Positions 37,775 through 49,715 of a stretch of 64,000 bases of DNA are shown piece after piece. The stretch is taken from the NCBI GenBank assembly GCA_027886175.1, contig JAJNNQ010000029.1, forward strand, positions 3,100,001 to 3,164,000. The letters are read 5' to 3'. Within the stretch, counting starts at the first letter, position 1. Each line of letters opens with the position of its first letter. Below the pieces are notes generated by a model. It was not told where the DNA came from and made no database searches. It saw nothing but the letters and a program-made list of their open reading frames with translations. A program made the position numbers and the translations under genes. Origin of the DNA: Phylloscopus collybita. Its lineage: Eukaryota; Chordata; Aves; Passeriformes; Phylloscopidae.

Positions 37775-40700
37775 AGTTGAAAACAATGTATTATATATAG
37801 GTGCTATCTGTGTTTCATGAGTGATTTGCTGGTTTTACAGATTGCAGCATGGGCCTCTGATTTATGGTTTGATTATAAATGTAGGAGATTTTTGTTTCAC
37901 AGTGTCATTAATTTTGCTTTTACAATTATTTCTTCTTGTGGACATTCTTCATAAATTAATAATATGTTAGCATATAAATTAATTTCTGTTAATGATGAAT
38001 ACTGTAAAAACTTTTGTAAAATTCGTGGTTTTGACAGCTGAGGTTCAGAGCTACCAAATGCATAATCCACTTTAACCAAGGTCTAATTTCATCCATATTT
38101 AAATGTTGTTTTATCAGCTTGGCTCTCTAAAAAAGCAGTAAGCTATACTTCATATGAGGAGGTAGGGCTGCAAAACCTGTATATCATAGTACATCCTTAG
38201 CTATCTAAGTTGAAGATTGAAGTTGAATATTGAAGTAGATGATAAGGGACTCTGTCTTGCACCAACATTATGCAAATTTTAGTTACCCTTGATAGAAAAT
38301 ATAGAGCAGGAAGTGCTACAGCATAAATGTTCTGTTCATAAATGATACCTACAATATTTCAGGTCTTCTGAATGAATAATTTTAAATTAATAGAAGAGCT
38401 TGCTCTTGGTTATTTTACATTCGTATCTGTGGATAAATGTGTTAAAACAACCTGCTGTTAGGTTGACACCTCCCTCACTTTCCTTTAATATCTCTGGAAC
38501 AATGAACCTATTTTCTTTGCTCACTTTCCACCCAGGCAAAACTGGTCAAGTGACTGTAAGAAAGTGTGGTTTTTATTCAGGAAAAATCTAATTGTCCTAC
38601 TTGTTAATGAGCCCTGAGTTGTCTGAGTGAAGGAATCAAGAACAACTTTGATGGCATTAAGTCCAGTTGTCAGTGTAAATCCAATTTATGTTATTGATAC
38701 ATCCAAAAGAGAAAAAAATCACGCATCAACAAAACATGTTATCTAGAGCAATAAGAAGTTGGGGTTTTTAGATACAAAGGTTTACTCAGAAATCCAAACC
38801 AAGCTCCTAAGAGGAATCTTTAAATTAGAAAAAAGAAAAGGAGGTATTTCAGTGTAAATGAACCCTAGTTTCTACCCTAGGTGTCATAATACCAGGCTCA
38901 AAAATAGGATGCATTCACACATGATACCATGAAAGAGGCTGGCCAGCAAAGCAGACAGTATAGTCAGTCTTCAAAAGTTTTACATCAAAAAGCTGTCTTA
39001 GCAAGGACCACAGAAATACCACAGCAATGTGAAATATTAACTGTCACTGACATTCCTAGGAACTAATACCAAATGGTCTTGACTTGCAAAAAAGATCCAC
39101 AGACCTAAAAGACTAAAACTTACAGAAGTACCTCCATCTTTTGGGCACTTCTCTGATAATAGCATATTCTTTTGAGTGGAGCAGCCAAAACTTACTTAAG
39201 GCAGACAAAACCCTCATGTACCCCCTCAAAATCTAATCAGTTTAAATCTCAGGTAAAGACTGGAGACCCTCTTTGTACCATTTGGACAACATCAACTAGA
39301 AGTTTAATAATCATAAAATTTTAATCTCTAATTAAAGGTTAATGTGTTATGGCAGATTCTTATATGAGGCAAAGTATAATAGGGTTTGGAGGGCACACTG
39401 ATTCAGTTTGTCAGCAACTTGCACTTGGCTTCTGAGGCAATGGGATAATTATCTGTAGAGTGTCAAGTGGGCAGCTGCTAGTGACAGAAGAGCTTCTAAA
39501 TGGTGCGAAGACCTGTGTGACCTGCTGATCCAGGAATGATGAAATAATCAGATTCCATCACTCGCTGTAACAAGCTATTACCAGTGCACTTATTTTAAAA
39601 CTGCTCAAGGCCTATGGAATTGGGACGCAGATAGGGCATGTTCCAGTGCATCCATGACATACATATTTTTTTGCAAGATGAAGCCTTAAATAGTAGTATT
39701 ATTTTGGGGCCTCAGTGTGAGACAAAATATTATTAAGATACCCATATACCTGTTTTGACCATATTCATTGCCAAACACAACACACTTAGCAAAAGATGTT
39801 AGTAGAACTGCTGTACCAACACCAATGCAACAATTCCTGCTATATCATGCTGTGCTACATCTACAACATCCCCAGTCCACATCAAGGGAAGTACTAGAAA
39901 AATGCTGTTTGCCTCAGAGAAAAATATCGGGTTGTTTTGGTGATACTGCAGCTCTTGCTGACCTTGCTGTGAAGAGGACCAATTTTCTAACCATTAGAGG
40001 TTCTCCATCACACAGGAGGTTATACTACATGATCTAACCAGTTCATTTATCTCTCCAGTTGGGCTGTGCTGGTCTTTAAGCAACTGGACTTCTCAATGGA
40101 AAAATAATGTATCTCAAAGAGATTTTTCTTTTTGTTAAGAAGTTTTTCCATTCCAGCCAGGCTTTGCACCAAGTTTGGCAATATTATTTGTTATTACTGA
40201 TCTTTTTTAAAAAATTATTCCTGAAAATTTTGACAAATTTAAAATATTCAATTTAGGAAGATGCCCAGAACTTACTTACATGTCCTTTTAGGGTGCTAGG
40301 AGTTTCAAATACCGTATTTGATAGTAACCTTTCAGAAATCAGGCTTACTTGTGTTGCATCTGACTGTCCTTTTCTTTTACTCTGATTTCCACTTTACAGC
40401 ATTCTACAAAGCAAAAGTTTCCTCAGATTGGGCTACATTAGCATAGTCTCATAGTCTTTGTTGTATTATTAAGAATAGCTCCTAAAGTACGAAATCATCT
40501 AGGAAGATTCACAAGTACATATCAGGGTCTATGGGGCATTAATTCATCACTATTACAGAGTGGAGTGTTGGCAAAAGTATCTAATAATAACAGAATACAG
40601 ATAAACACAAGAAAGCAAAAGGATTTATTTCACAGCAACCATCAAATTAAGTGCTGATCTTGTAGAAAATTCCAGAGTTTGGGTTTTTGGGGGTTTACTT

Positions 40701-41555
40701 TCTTGTATCCTCCCACTTCCTGGTGGGGCTTAGTGGAGGAGTCTGATTCTGGAAATAGGCAACAGAACTTAACTTTTCAAAGTACCATTACAATCTGATA
40801 ACCATCACAATACAGTAATATCAGCAAGAATATTGGACATGATGTGAATTTTAATATTTGAATAATATGCATTTAGCAAGGACAAATTTGCCTATTGTCA
40901 TTTTTATTTTTATTTTTATTTTTTTGGAATTGATCCCTGTATTTTAATGAGCTCTACTTTTAACAGTATTTAAGACTGAATTTTGAGAAAATATAGAACA
41001 AGACCATAACAAACTCCTCAGGGCTTTGCACTCCGTGTGTTTCAATTCAGATTCATAATTCCCTTGCATATTTTGTGCATGACATCATTTGGAGTAGCAA
41101 AAGGAATCATTTAAGGAGCAATGCATTTCCCTGAGGTAAAACATCTATGATCTGTTTTCAGAATACAGGAGATAGAAAATAGGAAAATCTTTCACATCCA
41201 ATCTGAAGTCCAGTGACAATGGCACTATATTTGAAAGCATTTTTCTCAAGTTCTTCTAAAATTGTTTAAAATCTCACACATACTGAGGCATCCACAATAT
41301 TTCAGTGAACTGTGCCATGCACAGTCATTACTCAGTAGCAAAAATATAGTTATGCCGTTCAACTGTCACCCAAGGCCTGTTCCAATGCCTTATATTTTGG
41401 TTCAAGGCAGACTAAGCACCAGTTACTTATTCTTTTCAGGTGACATACTTTATTTTAATAGCGCTTCCTGAGAATGAAATTTCAAGGGGCTAAGTAACAG
41501 AATATCTGCCTCAGGTCAGGCTGTTGACTTCTCTGACCTCCAAATTGCTTTTCAG
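37775..41555. other. upstream flank of FAM240, no exon located
   Basis: AT-rich. It has a (TTTTTA)n patch near 40901-40925. The missing 5' UTR exon and promoter of FAM240 may lie here or further left; nothing stands out as a TATA box or CpG island. The frame at 39768-40037 has no recognisable domain. Confidence 0.45.
40901..40925. repeat. TTTTTA short tandem repeat
   Basis: Four imperfect TTTTTA units followed by a T-run. Confidence 0.8.
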
Positions 41556-41704
41556 AAAATGAGCAAGCACACGAACTTTAGACGCCACAGGATGGGTGGT
41601 CATGATGCGGAAGAGCTGAAGAATTTCTGGGAAAAGGTCATCCAAGAGCAAAGTAAGCAACAAGAAGCTGAAGAGTCTAGGCTAAGAAAAAGTGCCCTGA
41701 ACAA
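41556..41704 (+). other. FAM240: FAM240 first coding exon
   Basis: This internal exon is bounded by a pyrimidine-rich acceptor (tgcttttcag, AG at 41554-41555) and a consensus donor (gtaagt at 41705-41710). Three UTR bases precede the ATG at 41559, and 146 coding bases follow (48 codons plus 2 bases). No in-frame stop occurs. Because the exon is only 149 bp, ordinary ORF-length cut-offs miss it. Confidence 0.85.
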
Positions 41705-44300
41705 GTAAGTGGTATTCTTTCTTTTCCACAAGACAGCAAGGCACAAAATCACGTGTTTTAAAATAAGGTAACCTGTTATTGTATTGCTTTATTCATAGCA
41801 CAGATTGTGTTCTGGATCTTTGGCACTTTTCCTCTCACAGCTGTTTGTCTCATATTACCATGGCTCTTCTGCATGGAAACTCAGACAGCCCTCACCCCTA
41901 AACCTCATGAGCATTCTTCAAAGGCTTTGGAGCATAGCCATGAAAAAATAAAGCACTTTGGAATTACAGCTTGTGACAGCCAGAAAATAGCAGGAATTTT
42001 ACCTAGAACTGGTACAGATGCACAAATAAACAAAATAATATTACATTAGAGGGACAACCACCCCCCTAATCTCTAGAATAAAAAACCCGTGGCACCTTTG
42101 TCATTTTTAATAGCCCTTCACATCATATAAGCCCAAACATAAAAACAGCACAATGAGATTTCCTCATTCAATGGAAAAGGGTGTGGGGTTTTTGTTGTTT
42201 TGGGGGTTTATTGTTTGTTTTGTTTTGTTGCGGGGGGGCATTTACAAAGCAGTATAAAACAACAGGGGTTGCCTAGGGAAAGCTATATAGCTGTATTATG
42301 GTACAGATACTCTGCACAAGTGTGGTGGACTGCTTCAAACATTTGTTCAACTTGTGGCAACTCAGAACTTTGCACCAGGGTCTTCTGCATACTAAGTGAA
42401 TCCCCTGACTATTAATGGACAGAAACAGAGGACAAGAAATACCATGCCTTGTGTGGTTTCCTTTTGTCCTTTTCTCCTGAAATAAACAATTGTTTTCCTC
42501 AATAAACTTTTCTCAAAACTGGGATATTCACATAAACTAATTTGACCTCAACAAATTGGAAGGTGCTGCTAAAGGGCTGTTCCTTGGAAAAAATTCTAGG
42601 TACTTTTGACTCCAGTGCCCAAGAAGGAAGTACTGTAATTTAGATACTTGGAAATCAAGATCTGGGCAGATCTTTTGTCTTGAAAAAGTCAGACGTGGAC
42701 AATCCTTCTTCCAGTATCCTACTCCAGCTAGTCAGTAGTCATCTCAAATCCCAATCACAAAATTGCTGGAGAAAAAACATATATGATAAAATCCAGGAAA
42801 GTGCTCAGCTTCACTGGAAACATTTATCAACCTGTATCAAAAAAGACACAAGAAGACAGTGTAGCCAAAATGCAATTTGTGGTTTAGATAACACTTTTGA
42901 CTTCACAAAGTTGAAAATGTCAAAAGCTTTTATAAGCTCCACTCTGAAGAGAAAAGAAATGCAGAGAAAGGACCTTGAATATGTGTTAACTTACGTATTC
43001 AATATGTCTTAACTGACCCATCAGAACTGAAATAGACCCAAGAGAGTTCCTTCAAAGTCACTTGTCCAGTCAAAGCTCAAATTGTTCACAAAGTGTTCTA
43101 TAATTTGAAAAAAAAAATAAAAATAAAAGGTGATACTTTCAGGAGGTAATAGACACTTTCGTTACAAAACGTACATATCCACTACCTCGTGTAAGAGGCA
43201 CTTGGGAGAATGATACAGTTTTATAGGCAAATGCTGCCTTTGTGACACGTAGGACACTGATGAGAAACACCAGTATTCTCAATGGCAAATTTTTCCTAAC
43301 TCTCTGCATCTCTTTTTTGAGACTTCTCTATATGCACAAAAGGATATTGAAGACTAGGTAGTTTAAAACACCAAACTCAGAATCTAAGATAACACAAGCA
43401 TCCATGTGAAAGAGCTACTGCTGAGTTGTTCTCAGATGAACTCATTGGCTCCTGCTCTTTTCACCACACCAAATGTAATTTAAAACCCTATATATTCTAT
43501 GATGCATTTGGCATTACCATATAATATCTAATCTTATAACATTGCTGGGTCAGGTGTTTCACAATATTTCCTTCAGAAAACAACCCAGCCAACAATATCT
43601 TGCAGTGGTGCCTAGGGATTTTCTCTTCTGCTTTTACTATACTGATGTCTTGAAGCTATGTGGCTTCTCTTGCATGTGGCATCAATTCCTTTGATTAAAT
43701 ACATCTGAGGTCTGCAGAATTGTTTTTGTTTTCTTTTTTACCCAAAAGGACATATTTTAACTCCAGCCTGCTCTTCTCCACAGCATTTTACAGCAGAACT
43801 TGACGGGCTGGAGGAAAAACTGTAATTTTTAATTTACGCATTGAATGACCTTACTGCATAGTCAGTACTCTTGTGTGGCTTTTAGAATACCCCAGGGGAA
43901 AACCAGAGTTCTTCACAGTGACAGTATTTCAGCAGTTGTTTGACTCATTCGGAATCCAGCAATGTCAACCACTGATATTATCAGCACTATCCTTTTCTCC
44001 CCTGCATTCCCAATCCAGCAAGCTAGAGGGATGTGTAATTGGTAAATAAATACAGGACAAGTGCTCTGGTGATGAAAGAGAGGAAAGCTTCGACCCTGCT
44101 GAAAAGCCCTGGATACATTTGAAGGATTTGGCTCAATAACTGCTAAGCACTTGTACTCTCTTTGCAGACTTCGCCAGGAATGGACTCTGCGGCTGGAAGG
44201 TCGAGTAAGGCAGGTCCAGGCGCACATGAAAACACGGGAAGAACAAATGATGCCACCATCTATCGAGGCTCTTCCCTCACCAGATAAAACTGTTGCTTAA
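41559..44300 (+). CDS. FAM240: FAM240-family small protein, two coding exons (41559-41704, 44168-44300)
   Basis: Joining 41559-41704 to 44168-44300 gives 279 nt: 92 residues plus TAA. The donor is AA|gtaagt at 41705 and the acceptor is ctctttgcag ending at 44167. The split codon AA|A (Lys49) keeps the frame. The protein has a basic N-terminus (MSKHTNFRRHRMGGHD), then LKNFWEKVIQEQ (residues 20-31), a charged Glu/Gln-rich helix, RKSALNKLRQEWTLRLEGR (43-61), and a short polar tail ending PSPDKTVA. This matches the vertebrate FAM240A/B/C family core (FWE...I, SAL.KLR.EW..RLE) and its usual length of roughly 80-95 residues. It is probably one amphipathic helix or coiled coil, with no signal peptide or membrane segment. 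The family's function is not established. The ATG has A at -3, and an acceptor (ttgcttttcag) ends at 41555, so a non-coding 5' exon lies upstream, not located. The paralogue is unresolved; the HDAEELKNFW stretch differs from what I recall of FAM240A. Confidence 0.88.
41705..44167 (+). other. FAM240: FAM240 intron
   Basis: A 2463-bp GT-AG, phase-2 intron. It is AT-rich, with a GTTT/G-rich low-complexity patch near 42184-42238. An open frame of 110 codons at 42680-43012 lies wholly inside it; it shows no family resemblance or splice logic, so I treat it as chance. Confidence 0.8.
44168..44300 (+). other. FAM240: FAM240 terminal coding exon
   Basis: The exon starts right after ctctttgcag and encodes residues 49-92. 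It carries the conserved LRQEW..RLE block, then a divergent tail, and ends with TAA at 44298-44300. CpG is denser here (CGCC, GCGG, GTCGAG, GGCGCAC, TCGAGG) than in the surrounding intron, as expected for constrained coding sequence in an AT-rich desert. A 104-codon frame on the opposite strand (43913-44227) is its shadow. Confidence 0.85.
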
Positions 44301-44304
44301 ATTT

Positions 44305-44320
44305 ACTGTGCAAACACAGT
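44305..44320 (+). other. 6-bp hairpin 4 nt after the FAM240 stop
   Basis: ACTGTG-CAAA-CACAGT is a perfect 6-bp stem with a 4-base loop directly after the TAA. It may simply be part of, or next to, the MITE remnant that follows. No function is claimed. Confidence 0.4.
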
Positions 44321-44327
44321 AAGCACT

Positions 44328-44406
44328 GGGCCCGATTCTGACCTTCTGCATGAGCCTATATACCAGCAGTTACACTGCTGAATAACCAGAAGGTCAGATT
44401 CTGCCC
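44328..44406. repeat. 79-bp MITE-like palindromic element
   Basis: The ends are inverted copies of about 20 bp: GGGCCCGATTCTGACC at the left, and GGGCAGAATCTGACC read on the other strand from the right. The inner 12 bp, TCTGACCTTCTG (44337-44348) and CAGAAGGTCAGA (44387-44398), pair perfectly. Inside is a second perfect stem, CAGCAGT/ACTGCTG (44364-44370, 44374-44380), with a 3-base loop. The GGGCC-GATTCTG style of end and TTACACTG interior recall old archosaur/turtle MITEs (the crocodilian Chompy type). The family name is an inference from memory. Confidence 0.5.
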
Positions 44407-45700
44407 ATTTTCCAAACTACTTGCTAGAGCTACTATTAAAGTCCTATTGAAATTCAGTGCAAGAATAATGCTGCAAGGGGGGAAAAACACGCAAAGAAAT
44501 AGATGAGAAGCAGACAACTCTAATATTCCATGATATAGTATTACTGTGATGTATCAGGATTCTCTTATGTAACTGCATTTCCAAGTGACAACAACATACT
44601 GCTAGGAAAGAGGGTGGTTTGTTTAATAGGAATAATACATTCAGACAGCTGCATGCAAAATTGCACATTTCCACTTACACAGCTCATGGAGTCTGGCTTA
44701 CTCTGAGCACACAGGCTTAATGCAGACATAAGATGTTTTGTCTATCTTGAAGAGCCACAGTTGAGGGAGTTAAGGATTAGCCTGATCTGCTGTCCAGGAG
44801 GAGAAAAATATTCTTTAATGGAATGAGGGGGAAAAAAAAACCCCAACCAACTAATTTCTCTGATCAACATATAAGAATATTTACAGATCTTAACAATTAA
44901 ACAAACAGAAAAAGTACTTTGACTCTCTTGGGGTATGTAGGAGAAAGACTATTGAGTAGCCCTTATAGTAAGCCAGTATGACAAATTTTAGAGTAGTAAG
45001 AGCAAGTCACTGTGAGAGTTTGAAATAGAAGGCAGCAACACGTAACAGCACAGAAATGTATCACTTGCCATACCTGACGTGCACTAATCAAAACAATTTC
45101 TGTGTCTCTTCTGGGTTAGGTGCAACAAATATAGGAATAACTAAGCACAGGGTAATAACAGTATGCCCTATTTACCTATATGTCTGTGTATCTAAATACT
45201 AGTCTTTTGGATTAAAATATTTATTTGTTTTCTCTTCAAATAATCTGTGGTACGCAAGAGAAGACTTACAAGCCTAAACAGCTATTTTTGTCTAGCAGTA
45301 TTGTGCCAGACAGAAATTCACTTTGAATCTATATTTATACTAAAGAAGTAGAATGGAATACATTTGATATATTTCAAAACAGAACAAAAATTAAACCATT
45401 TTGATTTCACAGAAATTCTTTTTTTATCCTTTTAAAACAATATGTAATTAAAACACAAAGTTTTACTTAATGTTCTCACTTTTACAAAGTGAAATTCTGC
45501 CACAGGAAAAAAAACAAGCTGTCACAAAAATGTTGTTACTCCACGGAGCATTAAAACAATTAAAATGTATAAAATGTTGTTCTGTTATTGAAAACTGAAG
45601 GGATTGTAGTATCAGCTTCTTTCATAAAAACTGACCCCAAAATCATTCAATTGTTTCTTTCAGTGACTATTTTCCATTAGAAAAGCGATGCTGAAAAAAT

Positions 45701-45706
45701 AATAAA
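45701..45706 (+). terminator. FAM240: candidate poly(A) signal AATAAA of FAM240
   Basis: A canonical AATAAA about 1.4 kb past the stop codon, followed by GTTGTAGCTGCTTTTGC and then T/C-rich sequence, a plausible downstream element. ATTAAA at 44435-44440 is an alternative proximal site. Confidence 0.45.
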
Positions 45707-45797
45707 GTTGTAGCTGCTTTTGCACTGCAAGACTGCTGTTTCTCTTCTGCATCCACTTATTTCCCACTATTCTCTGAAAAGTTCTTTCTGTAACCCA

Positions 45798-46116
45798 GTA
45801 TCCTCGTTTGGCCCAGGACAGAGTTGACTTTTCACAGTAGCTGTGAGGGATTGGAACTTAGAGCTCCATGGCCATGTCTGGGTATTATTCTATACCATCT
45901 GGTGCCGTCTCTGTGGGTAGAAAATCCAAGATGCTTTTGGGAAGAAGGTGGGAGTGGCTTGGGGTGGTGGAAGAGTCTGGATGGAGAACTCATTGGCCAG
46001 TGTTCATTGCCTTGGGGATGGGCACATCAGTCAGTAATTTTTGCATGTACATCACCCTCTCTTTGAGTATATTTGTTATTAGTATTGTTTTCCTATCTCA
46101 TTACTGCTTCAGGTAA
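45798..46116 (+). mobile_element. ERVL-type LTR, + orientation, degraded
   Basis: It opens GTATCCTCGTTTGGCCCAGG and ACAGAGTTGACTTTTCACAG, close to the well-known avian ERVL LTR opening (TATCCTG...GGGATAGAGTTAATTTTC). It continues with ATTCTATACCATCTGGTGCC and GGAAGAAGGTGGGAG. It ends in a stretch with ATTAGTATTG...TATCTCATTACTG where the family has its end. It is shorter than usual because the middle is deleted. It begins about 90 bp after the FAM240 AATAAA, in the same direction as the gene. Confidence 0.7.
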
Positions 46117-49100
46117 ATTGTTCTTCTTTCAAGATGCAATCTAAGCCTTTCATCTGCCCCCAGAAGTTTGTGGTTTTCTTTTTAGTGGGAGTACTAAATT
46201 GAGGAATATAATTCCTAAAATATGACACCTAAGCTAAACATTTTCTTTGGTGAGATAGATCAAATATAACCTGAACCAGCTGCCACTTACCAAAAAACTG
46301 GACAGTTTGCCTTACTGTAACCATTGCTAAAGGACACAGATGTGAGCTATTGAAATGAAGAAATGCCAGATTCTCTACTTCTGAAAACCAGATCTACTAG
46401 ATTTGTTAGCTTAAACATTGATTTTTCTAATGCCACCCATGTCAGTGCAGCTTATCCATACTCCACGTCAGTGTGACAAGAGAAGATCCAAGAAAAGCTG
46501 GCTCAATAAGCATTTATTGTTCTTTTACACTTAATGTCAATGTTTTTATTTATTAGGAAGACTTTTATGTCACCCTTTCTGGTTGTTTATGAAGTTAGGT
46601 AAGATAGGAAAAGGACAACACAAGTAGATGTAACTCACACAAAGCAAATTTCAGCACTCCCCCAAAAACTACCTTAGCTCTCTGAGTAGTTTTTCTGTAA
46701 GGCACTCTGAGGGCATCCAATGATATGTAAAAATCACTTCCACTACAAGAAATTGGCATCATATTAGCTACACACCAAAGGAGTGTTATGGGCATTGCTT
46801 ACCTTCACAAGTGCATGGAACCTATTTCAGTTGTGAATGGATTTCTGATGCAGTAAAGAGTGTACATATCACAAGTGTGAAAAACCAAAATGCTTCCACA
46901 CTTAACAAAAAACACCTCTTTCTGCATTGCTCAAGTGCATATGCATTAGTCGTGTGCTGTTCTAGCACACACTTTACTGATAGCAGTAACCTGACACCTG
47001 CGTCGTGTTGACCATCAGGTGTTTCTGTTCCCAAATGCAGATGTTCATCCAATTTTCACTGCTACTTGCACATACACCCAGAGCGAGACAGGTATCAGGT
47101 ACTAGAAACAACAAAGTCTAGCAGTTGGATGTAGTCAGATATGCTACTTGCAAATTGCAAAGCTGAAGGCAGACAGGAAGGTGGCAGATAATGTTTCGTC
47201 ATTTTGCTTTATTCACTGAATTGGTGACATTCAAGCCTGAACTTAGACATTTCATACATAAATGAAAATGTTAAATCTGGCTGTCAATAAAAAAAACAAA
47301 CAGAAGTCAGTTCAAATTAAATTGTTATATTTTAAAAAACTGTCTCATTCATATACATGGATGCCATATATAAAATATTTTATTCAGTGAGAATAATCTG
47401 TTAGGACAGTAGCTCACTTCAACTGAATACAGTATTTTTTTAACTCCTGTGTCCCTAGTTCCTGTGTATTTCCAATGGGGGGGTGTGTGGGGGTGGGGCA
47501 AGAATTTAGATTACAGTAACATATGAAGAAAGTAGGGCTAGTTATTTGAGAAGATAAACTTATTTCCCAGATTTTTTTCCTTAAGGTTTATTAATTTGCC
47601 TAATAGAAAATTAACTGAATGAATATTGAATATAATTGAATATACTGAATATAATGAGACTAATTGAATAATAATCTGCATAATCAGTACCATTCTGACC
47701 CTGCACCAGCAAGACATTACTATGCCTTACATCAAGCACATAAACCAGCCCTGGTATTTGCTTAAGTCAGTAAACAACTAATTTTGTACAGGATAGGTCA
47801 GTGGCTAGTATTTTGGTCATGGGACTTTAACTTTATCATATATGATGCAATAGGTGTGGATCACGCACTTAAGTTGGCATACTGATGTCAGCTGTAGAAC
47901 ACCCACTTAGCATGCCCAGATTTATGTGCATGACAGACATGGTGAGCACAATCTATACCCATTCACATTGTTGGTCTTTAAGCACTGTCTGATCCAGGAA
48001 CCAGTGACTAATGCCTGAGAAACAGCAGTTTGCTTTCTTAAACCAACTCTGATCTGCAGCCAGTTGTTGAAGCTTGGCTTACTTAAGCCAAGGCAGTCTA
48101 AAGGGTGACTGTAAAACATGTTAATCTGCAGTCTGACTTCATTTGGACACCATGGTAAAACACTTACACAATCAGTTATAGGCAGGATGCAGCAATTCAA
48201 CACCTGTCAGCTGCTCCACTTGAATTTGCACTTAAATTCAGAGCAGGAGAGACATTTTTTAAGCTAAACCCTTGACTGTCTGCATGTACCACATAATGTT
48301 TTGGAGCCAATTTAATGCATGCAAAACAGGTTTCTTTCTGAGGAACTAAAACCAGACCAAAAGCCCAAGTTCCAAACCCGTGTTCTAAGTGCAAATAAAA
48401 GGACCTTAGTCTCTAAGGATCTGAGACAAGCACTAGCTCTTCAGACAATTTTGAGACACCTGCATAACACAGATATTTGTTCCAACTAACCAAATTAAAT
48501 TGAGTCTGATGTAGCCCCTGAACCATGTATAGTCTAATGCAGGGATGTCAGCAGCAGCCACTTTGATCTACTGAGCTGCTTGGTAATGTGCTCAGTCACC
48601 TGCTAATGTAGATGAGTATAACCCAACCGAAACAATATATGTGGGATCAAAGCACAATAATATGTCTCGTATAGACCTAAAGGTCGACCTCAGCTGAGCT
48701 CAGGAATGGTAATTTAATTAGCCATGTAGATATGCTAGCATGCACAACTACGCACAGTTTGGTCAACTCACCCACTGGAGCTGCATGTGATAGAATAGAG
48801 CCTCCCTCCACAAAAGTCAGAATAGATCTGGCTTCTGAAACCATAAAACAGTGTGTGTGCTTCATTTCTATAGTTAAATGATAGGAATATAAGGATAATT
48901 ACCAACTTTGTAGACCAAGTGTTCCTACTAATTACAAACGGCCTGTGTCCTGAGGGATGCTGTTCTCTACATTTCCTAATAAACAGCACTTAACTGCACC
49001 ACAGCGTGAACATTGAATAGTAAATCACACAAAAATACTTCTGTGTTGAAAAAGGCATCTGTAGATAAATACGAATGAACCAAAGAGTAGCTCTAGAAAG

Positions 49101-49645
49101 TCTTATACTTCCTGAGAATACTTCATGAATTAAATATTATTATATTATTTATTTCTTACCAAGAACAGGATCTATCCATAATGTTATACATTTAAGAAAA
49201 AACTGAATACAAAAAATTCAATAGTCAGGACAGAGAATTCAAAACTCTACTTATTATTCCCAACTCTTTCAGCTGTCCATATTTCTCTGTGTGTTATTTA
49301 ATGGCTAGTGTTCTAAACATATTTCAAGCTACAATGGACAGAAAGCAGGAAAAATTCAAGCTCCAAAAATGACAGGCTGACAAACAGACTGAAAAAGGAT
49401 TATAGTACCAGGGAAGCCAAACTTAACAGTTGGGTCATCATGTGCTACCTCCACAATTAGCTGCACTTGTCTCAAATACACTCCCTTAAACAAATATACT
49501 ACTAGCATCTAATGGAATGTGAGAGACTACTAGTAGGCAGTGCCAGTGTTCAGATTCAATGATATTACTTCAGTGGTTCATAATCAGGGTCACTGGTTTT
49601 TTTTCCATGGCAAATGGCAGCAGCATCAAAGAGAGCTACGGTACT

Positions 49646-49715
<70 letters not shown>

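Larger units (their letters stand above)
44301..45730 (+). other. FAM240: probable FAM240 3' UTR
   Basis: This runs from the stop codon to just past the AATAAA at 45701. It is AT-rich with no coding signal. A closer, weaker ATTAAA at 44435 would give a much shorter UTR of about 150 nt. Which one is used cannot be told from sequence alone. The hairpin/MITE-like segment at 44305-44406 is in either version. Confidence 0.45.

Noticed and set aside
39590..40040. Possible decayed retroviral polymerase stretch around the 89-codon frame
   Set aside because: A few words looked faintly like reverse transcriptase, but the catalytic motif is absent and no second motif supports it. Could be coincidence.
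42680..43012. 110-codon frame inside the FAM240 intron
   Set aside because: No domain, no splice support, and the true exons on each side already join in phase without it.
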